DNA of 64,000 nt from Chrysomallon squamiferum (GCA_012295275.1 CM022669.1:13518672-13582671), one strand, 5' to 3'; counted from the first letter of the stretch, positions 1-31,504 are shown. The notes: generated by a model from the sequence alone, not told the origin. Numbers and translations are program-made.

Positions 1-360
1 GATTGCATGTATTTTATTTATCAATTGTTCTAAAGCAAATTAATACAGGATTTTAGAAAAGCATTGAGTGCCACCAACATTATGATGGAATAATGTTCAA
101 GGTACAAGTTCACTGAAAAGGAATGAAAATAGGAGAACAATTTTAGATCTCCAGATGAGATGGCTTGAGATTATACCTCTGTAATATCATATATTATTTG
201 AGAAAGCAAACCTGAACTATGGAAAGAAAAATAATCAAGAGATAAGCAGAAGCCAGACAAATAATTTACTATACTCAATATGTTCAATTTATATTTTGTA
301 AAATAAGTAGGCACACACACACATTCACACATGCACACATGCACAGACAGACACACCTAC

Positions 361-15858
<15,498 letters not shown>

Positions 15859-15881
15859 CTGTAAAAATAAAAAAAAAAAAG

Positions 15882-15960
<79 letters not shown>

Positions 15961-17069
15961 TAACCAACTTAGAGACTTATCTAACTACTAAGGTTGCTAT
16001 TCAGAAAATAAAATATTAAAAAATGGTTTAATCAGTACCTCTTTTACTACCGTTACTACTTTACCTTTACTGCTCATAATGTTCCTGCTATTACAACAAC
16101 ATCAGTAGTTAGTACTGCAGCTTTTACTGTTATTATCACTATTAGAACTACAATTACAACAACTAATACTACATTGTATTGTTGGTATAAATTCATCCCA
16201 AATATATTTTCTTTAATCCGTTAAAAAATCAGATATAAAAAATCTGACAAAACAATAAATAAATACAAAAAATAAGAAATAAAAAATAAATAAATAAACA
16301 AATAAAAAAAAAAAAAAAAAAAAAATAATAATAATAATGTTATTAATGTTGTTAATAATGATATTAATATTATTAACAAGAGCCAGTAACAGAAGTAGTA
16401 ATAGTAGTAGTAGTAGTAGTAGTAGTAGTATGTAATTATTTAATTAAATATATTCGTGCATGGAACACTGGAACAAAATATGTATTTAATACAGACAGGG
16501 TTTTTGAATACTGGATACCTATCCTGGTCACATTACTCACAGATTAGTATTCCAAAGCTAATGTATAATGATACACAACTAAACTCGAACTGCATCATTT
16601 TTACTATTTCACGAAAAACAAAATGTAAATAGTGTTCTAATTAAATATAATGACAGAGGTATTACACTGAAAGAAAACAGACATGTTATAAATAGAATAC
16701 AATATTATACAGCATGCATGTTCTGAAATAGTTATCAATGTTTATTTTTAGGATTAAAATAGTTCAGTAAGGTGGCCATGACAGTTTACATTCACAACAC
16801 ATTTTCGTTACTTCAACGTTTTATTTTTTGTTAAAATATGACAAATACCAATTAGCTGAATTATTGATGCCACTTACCATTAATTATTTAAAATTTCAGT
16901 GAATACGTTTAAATTATTCCACATTTTTGGAATCCAATTTCAAGGAGGTTGCTAGGTAAAAAATATCCACATTCTGAGATAAGGGACGTCACTCTATCTG
17001 AGGTGAAATCCATTCAAACCAGTGGATTGATATTCTCTGTGTATTTAGTTTTTAAATAAAATTAAAGTG
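15859..17069. promoter_or_regulatory. Bidirectional promoter interval between the CCDC87-like gene and TRMO
   Basis: The two genes are transcribed away from each other, with about 1.2 kb between the CCDC87-like exon edge and the TRMO ATG. The CCDC87-like ATG exon starts at a good acceptor, so a 5' UTR exon probably lies in this interval. An RFX-type half-site GTTGCTAGGTAA is at 16948-16959. The CCDC87-side half holds AAT (15883-15962), poly-A (about 16306-16323) and AGT (16396-16430) simple repeats. No TATA box could be assigned. Confidence 0.5.
16948..16959 (+). promoter_or_regulatory. RFX-like half X-box
   Basis: GTTGCTAGGTAA matches the RFX half-site GTTGCTAGG. It lies 111 nt upstream of the TRMO ATG and about 1.1 kb from the CCDC87-like ATG. 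RFX factors drive ciliary genes in animals, so a link to the CCDC87-like gene is plausible but inferred. Confidence 0.4.
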
Positions 17070-18479
17070 ATGGATGGTAAGATTTTTTAAATTTCTGATT
17101 TAATGAGAAAAGTCACAACTAAGACTGTATCAACAACAGTTATGAAATCAAAAAACAATGTATAACCTAAGTTATAGTATTCTACGTTTACGTGTCTTCA
17201 CCGTCGTGTGTGTGTGTGTCTCTCTCTGAGTGTGTGTCTCTCTCTGAGTGTGTGTGTGTGTGTGTGTGCGTGTTTTGATCAAAAACGAAATTATTTAAAA
17301 AGGAAACTTGAATCATTGCATTTTCTAACTGAAACTGTTGAAATTATTAATTTAATTTAATTTTGTTTGAATTTTATTTAGAACTTTGGACAATGAAACC
17401 AATAGGTACGTTAAAGTCAATCTTCCAGTCTAAGAATGGCACTCCTCGACAATCTGGATTGTGCAGCAATGCTAGAGGATCAGTCACTATAGACAAGTCT
17501 GTTTTTAATAATCCACAACATTCTCTTGAGGGTCTGGAACAATTTTCTCACGTTTGGTAATAATGAATCTGTTTAATTTAATCCTTAACCATTGTTAATT
17601 TGTCACATCATACTGTTTACTGGTTATTTAAGAAATAAATAAATCATTAATAAACCATCTGCAAGTTTATTAGGCCTTCTCACATTTCTGTTTAAATTTG
17701 TAGCGTATGTAGATCCTAAACTTTTTTCATTTCTTTTTTTCTCTTTTTGATTTTGCTATATAGACATAATCTGAAGAGATAAAAATAAATATGTCGATAG
17801 TCAAATATAGGATGAAAGAAACCATTAAAAATTACTTATGTTTTTAATACAACTAGTATATTTTTCATTGCTATTTTTTATTTTTTATTTGTTGTATTTC
17901 TTTGATTATTTAATTTTTTAGTCTTTATTTAAATTTATTTATTATTATTACCATTTATTTTTATCATTATTATAATTTTACTTTTTTTTATGAAACACTA
18001 AAACAGTTATGCCATAATTTCTTTTTTGATATTTATTTTTAACTTCATTTATTATATGTTTAATTATTTTTGCTTTAGGTTAATATTTCTATTTCACAAA
18101 AATAACAACGTCCACACAAAAGCCAAAGTGAAACCACCAAGACTGAATGGGCATCGTACTGGAGTGTTTTCCACCAGGTCTCCTTACAGACCAAACGCAA
18201 TTGGATTAACACTTGCCAAGCTTTGTACAGTTGAAGGTATTGTTAATAAAATATTAAATTTTAATTTCAAGGCATTTAGCTGATAACAAATGGGACAGGA
18301 AGAAAAATATACATTTCAAATTAAATTTGCATTATTTTTGTGTTTTATCTAGTTAACAGAAACTTATCTCTGGTTATTAAAAATAGAATTAATTCATTTT
18401 TATTAATAATAGTTATCTTCTAAGTTTTAAAAAAAAAAAAAAAAAAAAAAGATAATTATATAAAAAATAATAAATAGAC

Positions 18480-18510
<31 letters not shown>

Positions 18511-20271
18511 TTATATTCTTAAAATTCAGAGAAAATTTGCTGTAAACACTTATTCTATTTTTCTATGAACATCTAGTCTTGGAGTATACACTATTCTTAA
18601 AACAATAGAACATATACCACAGTCCTTTATAAACTTGTCATGAATCAATGTCAGACAGCAATTTATGGAACAAATTGTCTTACCATCAAAATTCTATTTG
18701 AAGTACTGAGTTAAAAGTCAAGTTTTAAATGATTTTATTTTGATTATATTGCTATTTTGTGATTCATAGTAGAAATGTGTTTATTTCTAATGTTATCTTT
18801 TTAAAAAAGAAATAACTATAATGCATGCTTATAAGAAAATTTAACATCAAACTGAGATAATAGTTCTGAAAATATGTTTAAGAATATAAAAATCAGTTAT
18901 TGAACCAGAATGTTCATTTTAACATTTTATTTTAATTTATAATCATTTATTTCAGATGCTACACTTCATTTGAGTGGCATAGATATGATAGAAGGTACTC
19001 CTATTCTGGATATCAAACCTTACATTCCTTACTGCGATATGCCTGTTCCTTCAGACACCTATCCTTTGGACAAAAATCACTGTAATGAAAGTGATATACA
19101 TTCCACAGATCCATTAATTTCAGTTTCTGACAATAATTCTGAGGAATCTTCTCAACATACAGATTCCATGAATACAGTTACTGGGAGCAGCCATCTTGAT
19201 GTTTGTTCATCACCAAAAGATAAGTCGTCTTTGAGTCATTCAGCATCATTTTCAGACAACCAGCAATTTGAGGACTGTTCATCAAAATTACATAAGAAGT
19301 CCATTGATGATCTCTTGAAAAAAGAGTTACAATCCAGACCTGATGTGCCAGTTCTATACAGTGAAAGCACTTCAAAGGAAAGAATAGATTCAGATGGCTG
19401 TATGATTTCTCACAATTCAGTGGAATCATCTGACAATTTGGAAAGTGTAGAAGAAAAATCCTTAAAACTGTCAGATGAGTGCTTAGAATCAAGACAAAAG
19501 ACAGACAGACATTCTTTACAGTCAAAAGATGAATCAGAATCGGATGACAGAACTTCAGCAGAAATAAAATCAAGACTGGGACCTAGGACGCAGAGCAACT
19601 CTTTAGATTTCAAGGATAAGTCAGAATTAATGGACAGAGATTGTACACTTTCAGGATGTTTGTCTGAGAATGATAAACCATCACATAAATTATCATCTTC
19701 ACTGGACATTTTGTCCAAGCATGAAAACAAAGATTTGGCATGTGACCCTGAAGGGAAACATTTTGATAAAATAGTTGAATTATCAGATGAAAAAAGCAAC
19801 ATGTTTAATTCACTTTATTCTGAGACATACAGGGAAAGTCAGTTTGCAAGTTGTAACAAGAGTAGCACTGAAAATAAACCACATTTTAAAAACGTATCCA
19901 AATTAGATGCAAGTGAAATATCTATTAAGACAACAAATGATGTAACCACAGCAAACTGGATAAATGATCCTGTTGTCTCAAAACTTGATGTTCATTTTAC
20001 AAATTTTGCTGAAGATCAGCTAGCATGTTTTAGTTCTGCTTCTAAAGATGACAAGTTCAGACTGAAACACTTGAAGCATTCAGAAGATCTTCAGTGTGCC
20101 ATCACAGGAATATTGCAGGAAGATCCACGTTCAGTGTACAGAAGAAAACAGTGTCCAGATTCTCTGTATTATTTTACTGTGGACTCTGCTCACATCACTT
20201 GCTGGTTTGATGACAACAGAGTGGAGGTTGTCAGAGTCAAGCCTAAAGTTCTGGTTCCATACTGCAGTTAA
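17070..20271 (+). CDS. TRMO: tRNA (adenine(37)-N6)-methyltransferase TRMO
   Basis: Four coding exons: 17070-17076, 17382-17556, 18079-18236 and 18956-20271 (stop 20269-20271). They join to 551 codons plus stop with all phases closing; the protein begins MDELWTMKPIG. The TsaA/TrmO beta-barrel spans about residues 7-145, with GLEQFSHVW, RSPYRPNAIGLTLAKL and LSGIDMIEGTPILDIKPYI, the SAM-binding and active-site blocks of the family. A C-terminal block (about 500-545: DPRSVYRRK, YYFTVD, HITCWF) is the animal TRMO tail domain. Between them lie some 340 Ser/Asp/Lys-rich, probably disordered residues. TRMO methylates t6A37 of tRNA to m6t6A using SAM. It diverges from the CCDC87-like gene and converges on the first JmjC gene, 754 nt apart. 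The 7-nt first exon is inferred from ATG, donor and phase; TTG/ATG starts inside exon 2 are the alternative. Confidence 0.96.
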
Positions 20272-21025
20272 AATTAACAATCCTGTTTTAATCATCATCT
20301 TGATAAAGAATGCTCTGGTACACTGATTATGTTAAAATAATGTTGTTGATAAAGGATTTATCTTAATATTAAATATTCTATTACTTTAAAAAAATTTCAC
20401 TTGATAAACTATGAACTCAGAAAGTATGATATATATATTTAAATATATAAAGATCAAAGTGTGTTCATTTATTCAGTCAGAAAAATTAATGTAGCTTAAT
20501 ATTTCAAATATATTAAGTATACAAGTACACCAAGCACTTTAATTTTAAATACAGTCTGTTAATGTGAAATTTCCATTATTTATACATGATCAGATAGACC
20601 AGATTAAAAAGGAAAGGAAAAAAGAATTACCATAAATTAAATGTTTGTACGAAGACATTTTGTTTTGTTGGATGTTTATTTTTTCTTCTGCTTTTTCATG
20701 GGTGAGATATGGGTAGATATGTATATTTAAGAATAAGATAGCCTTACTGATATTATAGTAATTATCATAAACTGATGTTAGTAAGTGTCAACGATATCTT
20801 CCTTTCAAATGAATATGGCAAGGAAAGGCAGTAGAAAAAAAAAAATGAGACAAAAATTCTGAAACTGTTTATTCAAAATAACAAAAAATAACAATATATG
20901 AAACAAAACAAACATGTCACCAGAATAAACATAGTAAAGAACATGTTTCTGTATTTTTCAATAACCATTTTACCGCCCTGAAATTTTTATTTACTTTGAT
21001 AAATTTCAGAATATTTTTGCTAATT
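20272..21025. other. Convergent intergenic interval (3' UTRs)
   Basis: This AT-rich interval lies between the TRMO stop and the stop of the minus-strand JmjC gene. On the minus strand, AATAAA motifs lie at 20986-20991 (about 35 nt past that stop) and 20868-20873, both possible poly-A signals for the JmjC gene. I see no coding exon or repeat array here. Confidence 0.5.
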
Positions 21026-22191
21026 CTAAAATTCATCATGGCTTACATCAGCCATGACAGGATCAGGAGAAGGCGTCAGCTCTTCCTGTACTTTTTCATA
21101 CAGCTGTATTGTTTCAATGAGCAGGTCATTTGGGTCAAAGGGTAACATGTCTCCAAATTTCGTGAGAAGAGATGAGATGTTGAAGGTCATAATTTCCTTC
21201 CAAGTCAGCATAGTGTTGTTGTCTGAATCCACCATCTCAAACATCTAAGTTTTGAAGAAGAAAAAAAGAGAAAATGGTAAAAAGGTGATATTTTGCTTAA
21301 CCAAGATTCACGCTTTCCATTTTTTCATTTGAAAAAAAATAAAAATAAAAAAAAATAAAGTGAATGAACAAACATTTATGACTGCTTCCGGATACACCTC
21401 TAAAAGTTTGGTTTGGAACATAATATTTATTTTTAAAAAAATAAATGTATTCATTTACGTTTACCTTTTCAAGTCTGTTCCTAATCCTTTCCGTTTCTTT
21501 ATCATCTTTTTTGTTGTTTGTTTCATTTGAGAAATAAGCGTTAAAGAAATCTTTTTTGGTTACTTCAGACGATTCCACAAATGGATCAAACAAATACAAC
21601 CTGTGAAAAGAAATGATAAACAAATGATATTTGAAAAAAATCGTGTAATTTTTAATTGGTTAACAAAATGATGAAAGAAAAAACTAATTTTAATTTCAAT
21701 TAATTTTATTAGAATGCTTTTACATTATGAACATACGTGTACATGTATCAAAGCACATACCAAAACTTTTGATAAAAACATTATACGGACAGGACTTGAA
21801 TAAATGCTCAAATGCACACTAATGTATTTAAAGATACGTCTTGAACAGAACTTTCTGGCAAGTTCATGGTTCTGTCCACAAAAGGGCGATAATCTGTACC
21901 CCCAAACTACCGTCATCCACCACAAGGGATTTATCGAAACTGTTCTGTGCTCTAACCACTGATCCACAAGGTCACTGCTTGCAGTAATATCAGTTATCCA
22001 GAACTAACCTGACTCGTTCATGGTGAAGAGCTCGAGGGTATGAACTTAGTGTGGTGGGTCTGGGAACATCACTAGCCAGGTCACAGTCAGTCGTGTTGAA
22101 CCATGGTACGTGTAGCCACCACAAGTTAACTGCTAGGTTTCGATTTCCAGCAGAATTTACTTGATGGTACCAGCTACAAGCAAAATTTTGG

Positions 22192-22250
<59 letters not shown>

Positions 22251-22455
22251 AATAGATAATATAATAAATTAAAATATAAATGATTTATTATATATAAAAA
22301 AACAACAAAAACAACAAAAAAATCCATTAAATTTAATAATCTGTAGCGGTGTACAATGGCCATTTAATAATAAAATAATAATTTTAACAAGTGTTGTAAA
22401 ATAAATGTATGAAAATTTTATCTTTAAGACTGACCAATATTCAGCTCAATGTCAA

Positions 22456-22486
<31 letters not shown>

Positions 22487-22864
22487 TTACGTTGCAATGA
22501 TGAATACAAGATACATCTTAAATTTTCATTTGTATTCATTAAAATGAGTTTTAAGCAGAAATCACGGCCATTGTTGAATAATTGAATTTGGATATTTAAA
22601 TTAAATTTTAAATCTTATGTAACATTACTTTCTAGGTATGAATAAGCAGTCTCCCTTTTCCATTGTAGCATTTATCCAAGGGATGTTCTTAAGCTGCGGA
22701 AATTTGTCATAATCAACGTTGTCAACATCGACACGACTGTAACCTTTATCAACAGCAAAACTTTCAGCCTCAACTCTTCCGTTATGCTTCTGAAAAATAT
22801 TAGAGCAAGTTATTCATACTTAATTTACTTCTGGGTCAAAACATGTTCTCTTGCATTCAGATAC

Positions 22865-22925
<61 letters not shown>

Positions 22926-23500
22926 TTAATTTAGGAAATTTACGCCATGTATATTCTTTTAATCAAAAAGCATTTATTTATAATCGTTTCATTTGTTTTA
23001 TTTTATTGGTTTTATTTATTTATTTATTTACATATGTGCTAAGCAAAATTTCTTCAAAGAAAATCCTTTTATGCATTTTAAGTGCACAAAACTATTCTAC
23101 TGATCTTTGTTATTCATATTAAAACCTTTAAAAATACTTTCTAGCCTTGTCAATAAAAATAATATCCTTCCTGCCGTCGAACAGGCAGTTTATGTTGTTG
23201 TAGTTGTCGAGATGCAGAACAGATCGAGTACCGCCGCTGCTGAACCATATTAGGTGTCGTTCTAATCGATCTTGCATGCCGCCGCAAAGCAGACATTTTG
23301 GAATAACGATCTCATCTGAAACAGGTTTTTAAAGAAAAAATATGAAAGAATCGTTATTTAAAAATAGATTTAATGGTTCTAATGCAACATACCATTCTAA
23401 TAGAAACTGTATTTACAATTAAATTATTTGTGTTTTGTGTCTAATAAAGGACCTAAATTTGTAATTATTTTGTTAGTAAATAAATAAATAAATAAATAAA

Positions 23501-23565
<65 letters not shown>

Positions 23566-24062
23566 GGTATCAGACATTTTATTTTAACGTTCACGGTTAA
23601 AGAGAATATTCGCACGACCGCCATCACATACATTTTACATTATTGATTATCAGTAAACCATTTTGCTCACGTCTTTTGTCGCAGACGTGAAAGCACACCA
23701 CTGCCGTTAATCAACCTGTCGTCTGTGGAGGGGCACGCGACTCGGGGGGGAGATGAAGGGGGAGATTTGCCATCCCAAATTTGGAAACATTTTAAAATTT
23801 AAAAAAATTGGACAAAACAAGAAAGAAAAACAAAATAGTATGTTTTTTATCCGTGTAAAATTTAAGGCAAATCGAGCACTCTGCCTTTCGTAAGCAGACA
23901 ACGTATGTATATCTACTTATAGTTTTTTTAAAATTTATTTTCATTCATTCATTATTCATAATCATTCATTAAACTGGGTTTGTAATGAATGTGAAGCTAG
24001 TTTTTGTTTGAAGTTAAATAGATAAAACGGATTATTTGAAGCAACGATATCTGTTCTGTTAC

Positions 24063-24114
<52 letters not shown>

Positions 24115-24931
24115 GATCATTATTATTATTATTATTTAATGACTGTGGTAAAGTTAGGTTAAACAAATTCCCTTTTACTCGTCTGCAGTAATTATTATTA
24201 AGTATCTTAACCGGGGTTCAGTGCAGATGGATTTACCATAGAGGAAGGTTACAGCTTTTCAAGAAAAAATATGTTGCATTATTTAGGCCCTCAAGAAAAT
24301 AAGATAAGAAATATTTATCCTCTAAATAAGATATAACGCGCCAAAAGTGACCCATCGACTAGAACAGCACAATGATGTCACTAAAAAGAAACAGAAGAAA
24401 CAAATATTTAAAGTGCTAATACCTTTCATTTTCTCCTTAACATCCTGTACCATATAGATGTCTTTTTCGTGATAACTGTCCAAAAATTCAGAGAATGTTT
24501 GTTCTCGAACACCTTCAGCTTTCCTCGTTTCCTTTTTCCCCGACTCGGCTGAGATTATACTAGCACCATATCGTTCTCTGTAACATTTCAACATAATTAT
24601 TTTGTATTTAAACATGATACAGCCAATTTGCTTCGTTTGTAATAAATGACACGTGTGCAAGATAAAATTAGAAATGTCCATAACAGTAATAAATTACTTT
24701 ATTTTTTCTTTCTTTTATTTTTTTTTTTTTTTTTTTTTTTTAATTTTTTAAACTTATTTACAGTAAATCTGAAATGTATGTGTAAAATTATTTTTGTCCA
24801 TTTTCGAAAAATATTTCAGAGTAATTGAAAACATTCGGGTTTTTTTTTTGTGGGGGTGGGGTTGTTGTTATTTTTGTATTTTAAATGAAAAAGACAAAAA
24901 GAATCACCAATTATTATCATTATCATCATCT

Positions 24932-24971
<40 letters not shown>

Positions 24972-25471
24972 AGAGCAAATTGATTATATTACACAGTTTA
25001 AATTATTCTGTGCGAAAATAATAAAATACGTACGTTGTATTAATAACGTTGCATGAATGAAATATATATATATATATATAATGCACTTACTAATATTGCA
25101 AAATAAGAAAACATTCTATAAACTGTACAGTATCCGTTACGCAATCACGGTCACCACATTACTTACCTCAGATAATCATCTGTCCACTTGTGATAAGCCG
25201 GGTAGTCCATTTTTTCCAGTACAGATTTAAACAAGACCGGTTGACCTGGCAACACAAACCAGTCATAAAAATGATCAGGCGTTGGAAAATCGTCCATAAC
25301 AGAAATTCCATGTAGCGATGGATGGTCGCATAAGGGTTCTGTTTTTCTTTCGGGTTTGTTCTCGTTATTGCTGTCTTCTTGTCCGTCTCCATCCTCCGAA
25401 CTCATGCAAACAGAGTCGTAAAAACACAGCAGTATTGATAAAATTAAGGAAATGGTGTAGGAAATCCTCAT
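21026..25471 (-). CDS. Secretory JmjC-domain 2-oxoglutarate oxygenase with EF-hand (paralogue A)
   Basis: Seven exons in order: 25167-25471, 24423-24577, 23146-23315, 22629-22789, 22009-22173, 21465-21600, 21026-21244. They join to 436 residues with every phase closing. Residues 1-22 are a signal peptide (MRISYTISLILSILLCF...). The JmjC domain keeps the iron triad: H188-L-D190 and H267 in WYHQV, 79 residues apart, followed by GNRNLAVNLWW. An EF-hand loop at 370-381 starts DSDNNTMLTWKE, with acidic positions 1, 3 and 12. Possible N-glycosylation sites include NTT in FNTTDCD. The C-terminus HDEF resembles the ER-retrieval tetrapeptide of calumenin. I infer an ER-luminal, Ca2+-binding hydroxylase; substrate unknown. 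Intron 3 must use a GC donor (see findings). JMJD8 is a known ER-luminal JmjC protein, but I cannot claim orthology. Confidence 0.9.
21725..21990 (-). repeat. tRNA-derived SINE-like element in intron 5 of paralogue A
   Basis: On the minus strand, TGGATCAGTGGTTAGAGCAC (about 21954-21973) is a near-perfect RNA polymerase III A box with the tRNA D-arm context. A degenerate B-box-like stretch (AGTTTCGATAAATCC) follows about 10 nt later. Roughly 200 nt of tRNA-unrelated sequence follows and ends near 21725. Only one copy is recognisable here, so the family and limits are uncertain. Confidence 0.45.
22194..22924. repeat. AAT and poly-A tracts in intron 4 and intron 3 of paralogue A
   Basis: (AAT)n occupies about 22194-22245 and poly-A about 22459-22487 in intron 4. 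A second (AAT)n at about 22866-22924 is in intron 3. They lie either side of exon 22629-22789. Confidence 0.8.
23499..24135. repeat. ATT arrays in intron 2 of paralogue A
   Basis: Two (ATT)n arrays, about 23499-23566 and 24068-24135, lie in the 1.1-kb intron between exons 24423-24577 and 23146-23315. The rest of the intron shows no exon-like sequence. Confidence 0.8.
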
Positions 25472-26345
25472 AATTATTTGAAAACAATAAACTCGAATTT
25501 ATTATTAATATAGGGCAAAACAGTTATGACATTAATTCGGAAAGAAAAAAGAAAAAAAACAGAAGTTTTTTTAAACTTTCAAAATTGAGTGTACTACGTT
25601 TGGGTCACAGCTAAACAACTGTTTCTGATTAGTGTCCAGTGTCGAATGATCAGGTATCATAGGTGAATTGTGAGAAAAAGTGAAACACGTGCATTGCGGT
25701 GGAAATCGATTTTCACACGGTATGTGTGAGTTTTGTGATTTGAAAACGGCTTTATGTGAGAACAGCACAGAATGACAAGGATATCTCAGTTTTATACAAA
25801 TATGTGTGTACTAGTGTCTAGAATATGGAAAAATAAAAGGAAGTAATTCAAAAAACAACGAGAAATGTTGTGAAATTAATCTATAATTTATCAAATACAG
25901 TGAAGAGACTGACACCAGCTTTGAAGACAAAACACACACACATATACATACATATATGTGTATAGATATATAAACACACACACACACACACACACACGCA
26001 TACACACATATATATAAATGTATATATATACACACACACATATATACCTATATATACATATATATGCGTACAGCACCCTAATGCAGAGAATCGGCTCAAA
26101 CGTCTTTCTCCCTTGCCAGATATTCTCTCTTCTCTTGAACTCTCTTTCACTGCAGTCACACGGATAACAGTTCACACCCCTGACCAATACTAGCAGGCCA
26201 TTATTGTCCCGGGTTCCTTAAGAAAGCACCAGTGACAGTGTTTACCATATTTTAATGTCCCGCGTGTTTTGGAGGAATTTCCTAAGTACTTAACGTTTAA
26301 ACAAGGAGAAATAAACCTTATCTTTAGATTGTGCTTTTAGTTCAG

Positions 26346-26454
<109 letters not shown>

Positions 26455-26746
26455 TATTCTTTATGTTGGCATCTAATTCTTTTTTCTTTTTTCATTTTTT
26501 CAAACCAATGATGACGTCAGAATTTTTTTACAAAAATATTGCCAAGAGGCGGTTTGGTTGGAAACGAGCCAGAACTAGTCTGTCGTAGCTATTTGAAAAA
26601 AAACTAACATAATCACAATAATGGAGGCTTTTGGTGTTACTACACAGTCACAAGTCTTTCGAGGAATTATATAACTGATAAAATACAACAACAACGACGA
26701 CGAAAACAAAAGTAACAACAACAACAACAATAATGTCAACAAAACC

Positions 26747-26782
<36 letters not shown>

Positions 26783-26886
26783 CACTATGTTTATCTCCTG
26801 AAACCGTTTTATCAATATTCATCACGTTTTATTTTAGAAATTTCATTTGACTTCGTGCTATGATGCAACGATTAGTACAACAGACG

Positions 26887-26898
26887 GTTGCCTAGCAA
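26887..26898 (+). promoter_or_regulatory. RFX X-box-like palindrome
   Basis: GTTGCCTAGCAA is an inverted repeat of the RFX half-site with a TA centre, 1.5 kb upstream of the alpha-tubulin ATG. A role in tubulin expression is inferred only. Confidence 0.4.
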
Positions 26899-27498
26899 TA
26901 TAATTATGTCTGTTTCTGCAATATCGACTGGGGCCGATAACATCGGATGCAACCCAAAACAATCAATAAAATTACGCATCAAATTGTCCTTGCGTTACGT
27001 ATGGCAGTTGTATCCTAGGAGATAATTCACCGAGCTCGTGACCAGGTCGGCAGAATGTCACATGCTGATTGCAGGCTTCTGTTCTAATATACGTATTAAA
27101 GGCATTATATTAATCGAGATACATATTATTTTTGATCCCGATATTTTGATATCTCTGTTACGCTCGTTGTGTGCCTCTATATTAAATGCATGTAGACACA
27201 CATACACACGCACACACGCACACACGCACGCACACACATATATATACATATATATACACACACACGCACACACGCACGCACACATATATATACACACACA
27301 CACATACACACTAACATGTTATGCTGCATATAGACACTTACAGTTTTGACTCTACTATGTATACATTTGACACCTAACTTTTTCTGAAATCATGGATCTG
27401 TCGAAATGAATTATTTTTAATTTATTTTAAATATAATGTAAACTGATTTGGGTCTCTATGATACTAATCTCTGCAGTTGATAATTTGTCACGCATTTT

Positions 27499-27545
<47 letters not shown>

Positions 27546-27933
27546 TCTATTTATTTTTATTATTTTTTTTTTTATAGCTGTATCAGAGTACATGAACATA
27601 GTTTTATGTAACTACTGGATCAACAGCCATTTAACTCTGGTTATGTGATGAGTCATTTGTTTAGCCGAGTAGCAGGTCTTACAAGCATATTATCAATAAT
27701 TATGTAGTATGGTCAGTTGGTGTAATGTTTCCATTAATATTTATTATGTTTATTGTTCACCTACTTGCTGGTTATATTCGTAGGCTTATTCATACATTTA
27801 TATAATACTCAACAACCAGATAAAAAGTACTTATAGAAAATAACAGAAATAAAATGAAAAGAAAACGACAAGAGAAAAAAACGGAAATGCTGAGACAGGA
27901 TGAACGTGTGAAAATTAATCTTAAGCAACACCA

Positions 27934-28026
<93 letters not shown>

Positions 28027-28417
28027 GGGTTTGTTTGGTAATCAACTATGACCTTTCTTCTTCTTCTCCTTTTTGGTTTTCCCCTTTATTATGCCCATTA
28101 TGAATATCTTTAGGAAATAATAACGAATCAGTCATTTTATTCTTCTTCTGAAAAATCACGTGCCCACATTTATTATTGTAAATACGGTATGTCAGCAACG
28201 GTTGGTACGTTCCTCATCAGTCAAACTAGAAAATGAGGTCATCGGATAACTGTCTCAACGAGCCAGCCAATGAAATGAAAGCTAGAACAACCTAGCCCTT
28301 TAACTGAGAGAGCGAGAGCGCCATCCCTCCACTTGTTCGGAACTGCTCATAATAGACCATTACGTCTATATTGTGAGAAGAATCCCGTCTTTGTTTTAAC
28401 AACTCATTTTAATCACC

Positions 28418-31504
<3,087 letters not shown>

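Noticed and set aside
19178-19802. Antisense frames of about 130 codons opposite TRMO exon 4
   Set aside because: They mirror the low-complexity Ser/Asp codons of TRMO and have no independent support.
27641-27700. A-box-like string TTTAGCCGAGTAGCAGG
   Set aside because: No B box at proper spacing and no second copy in the window.
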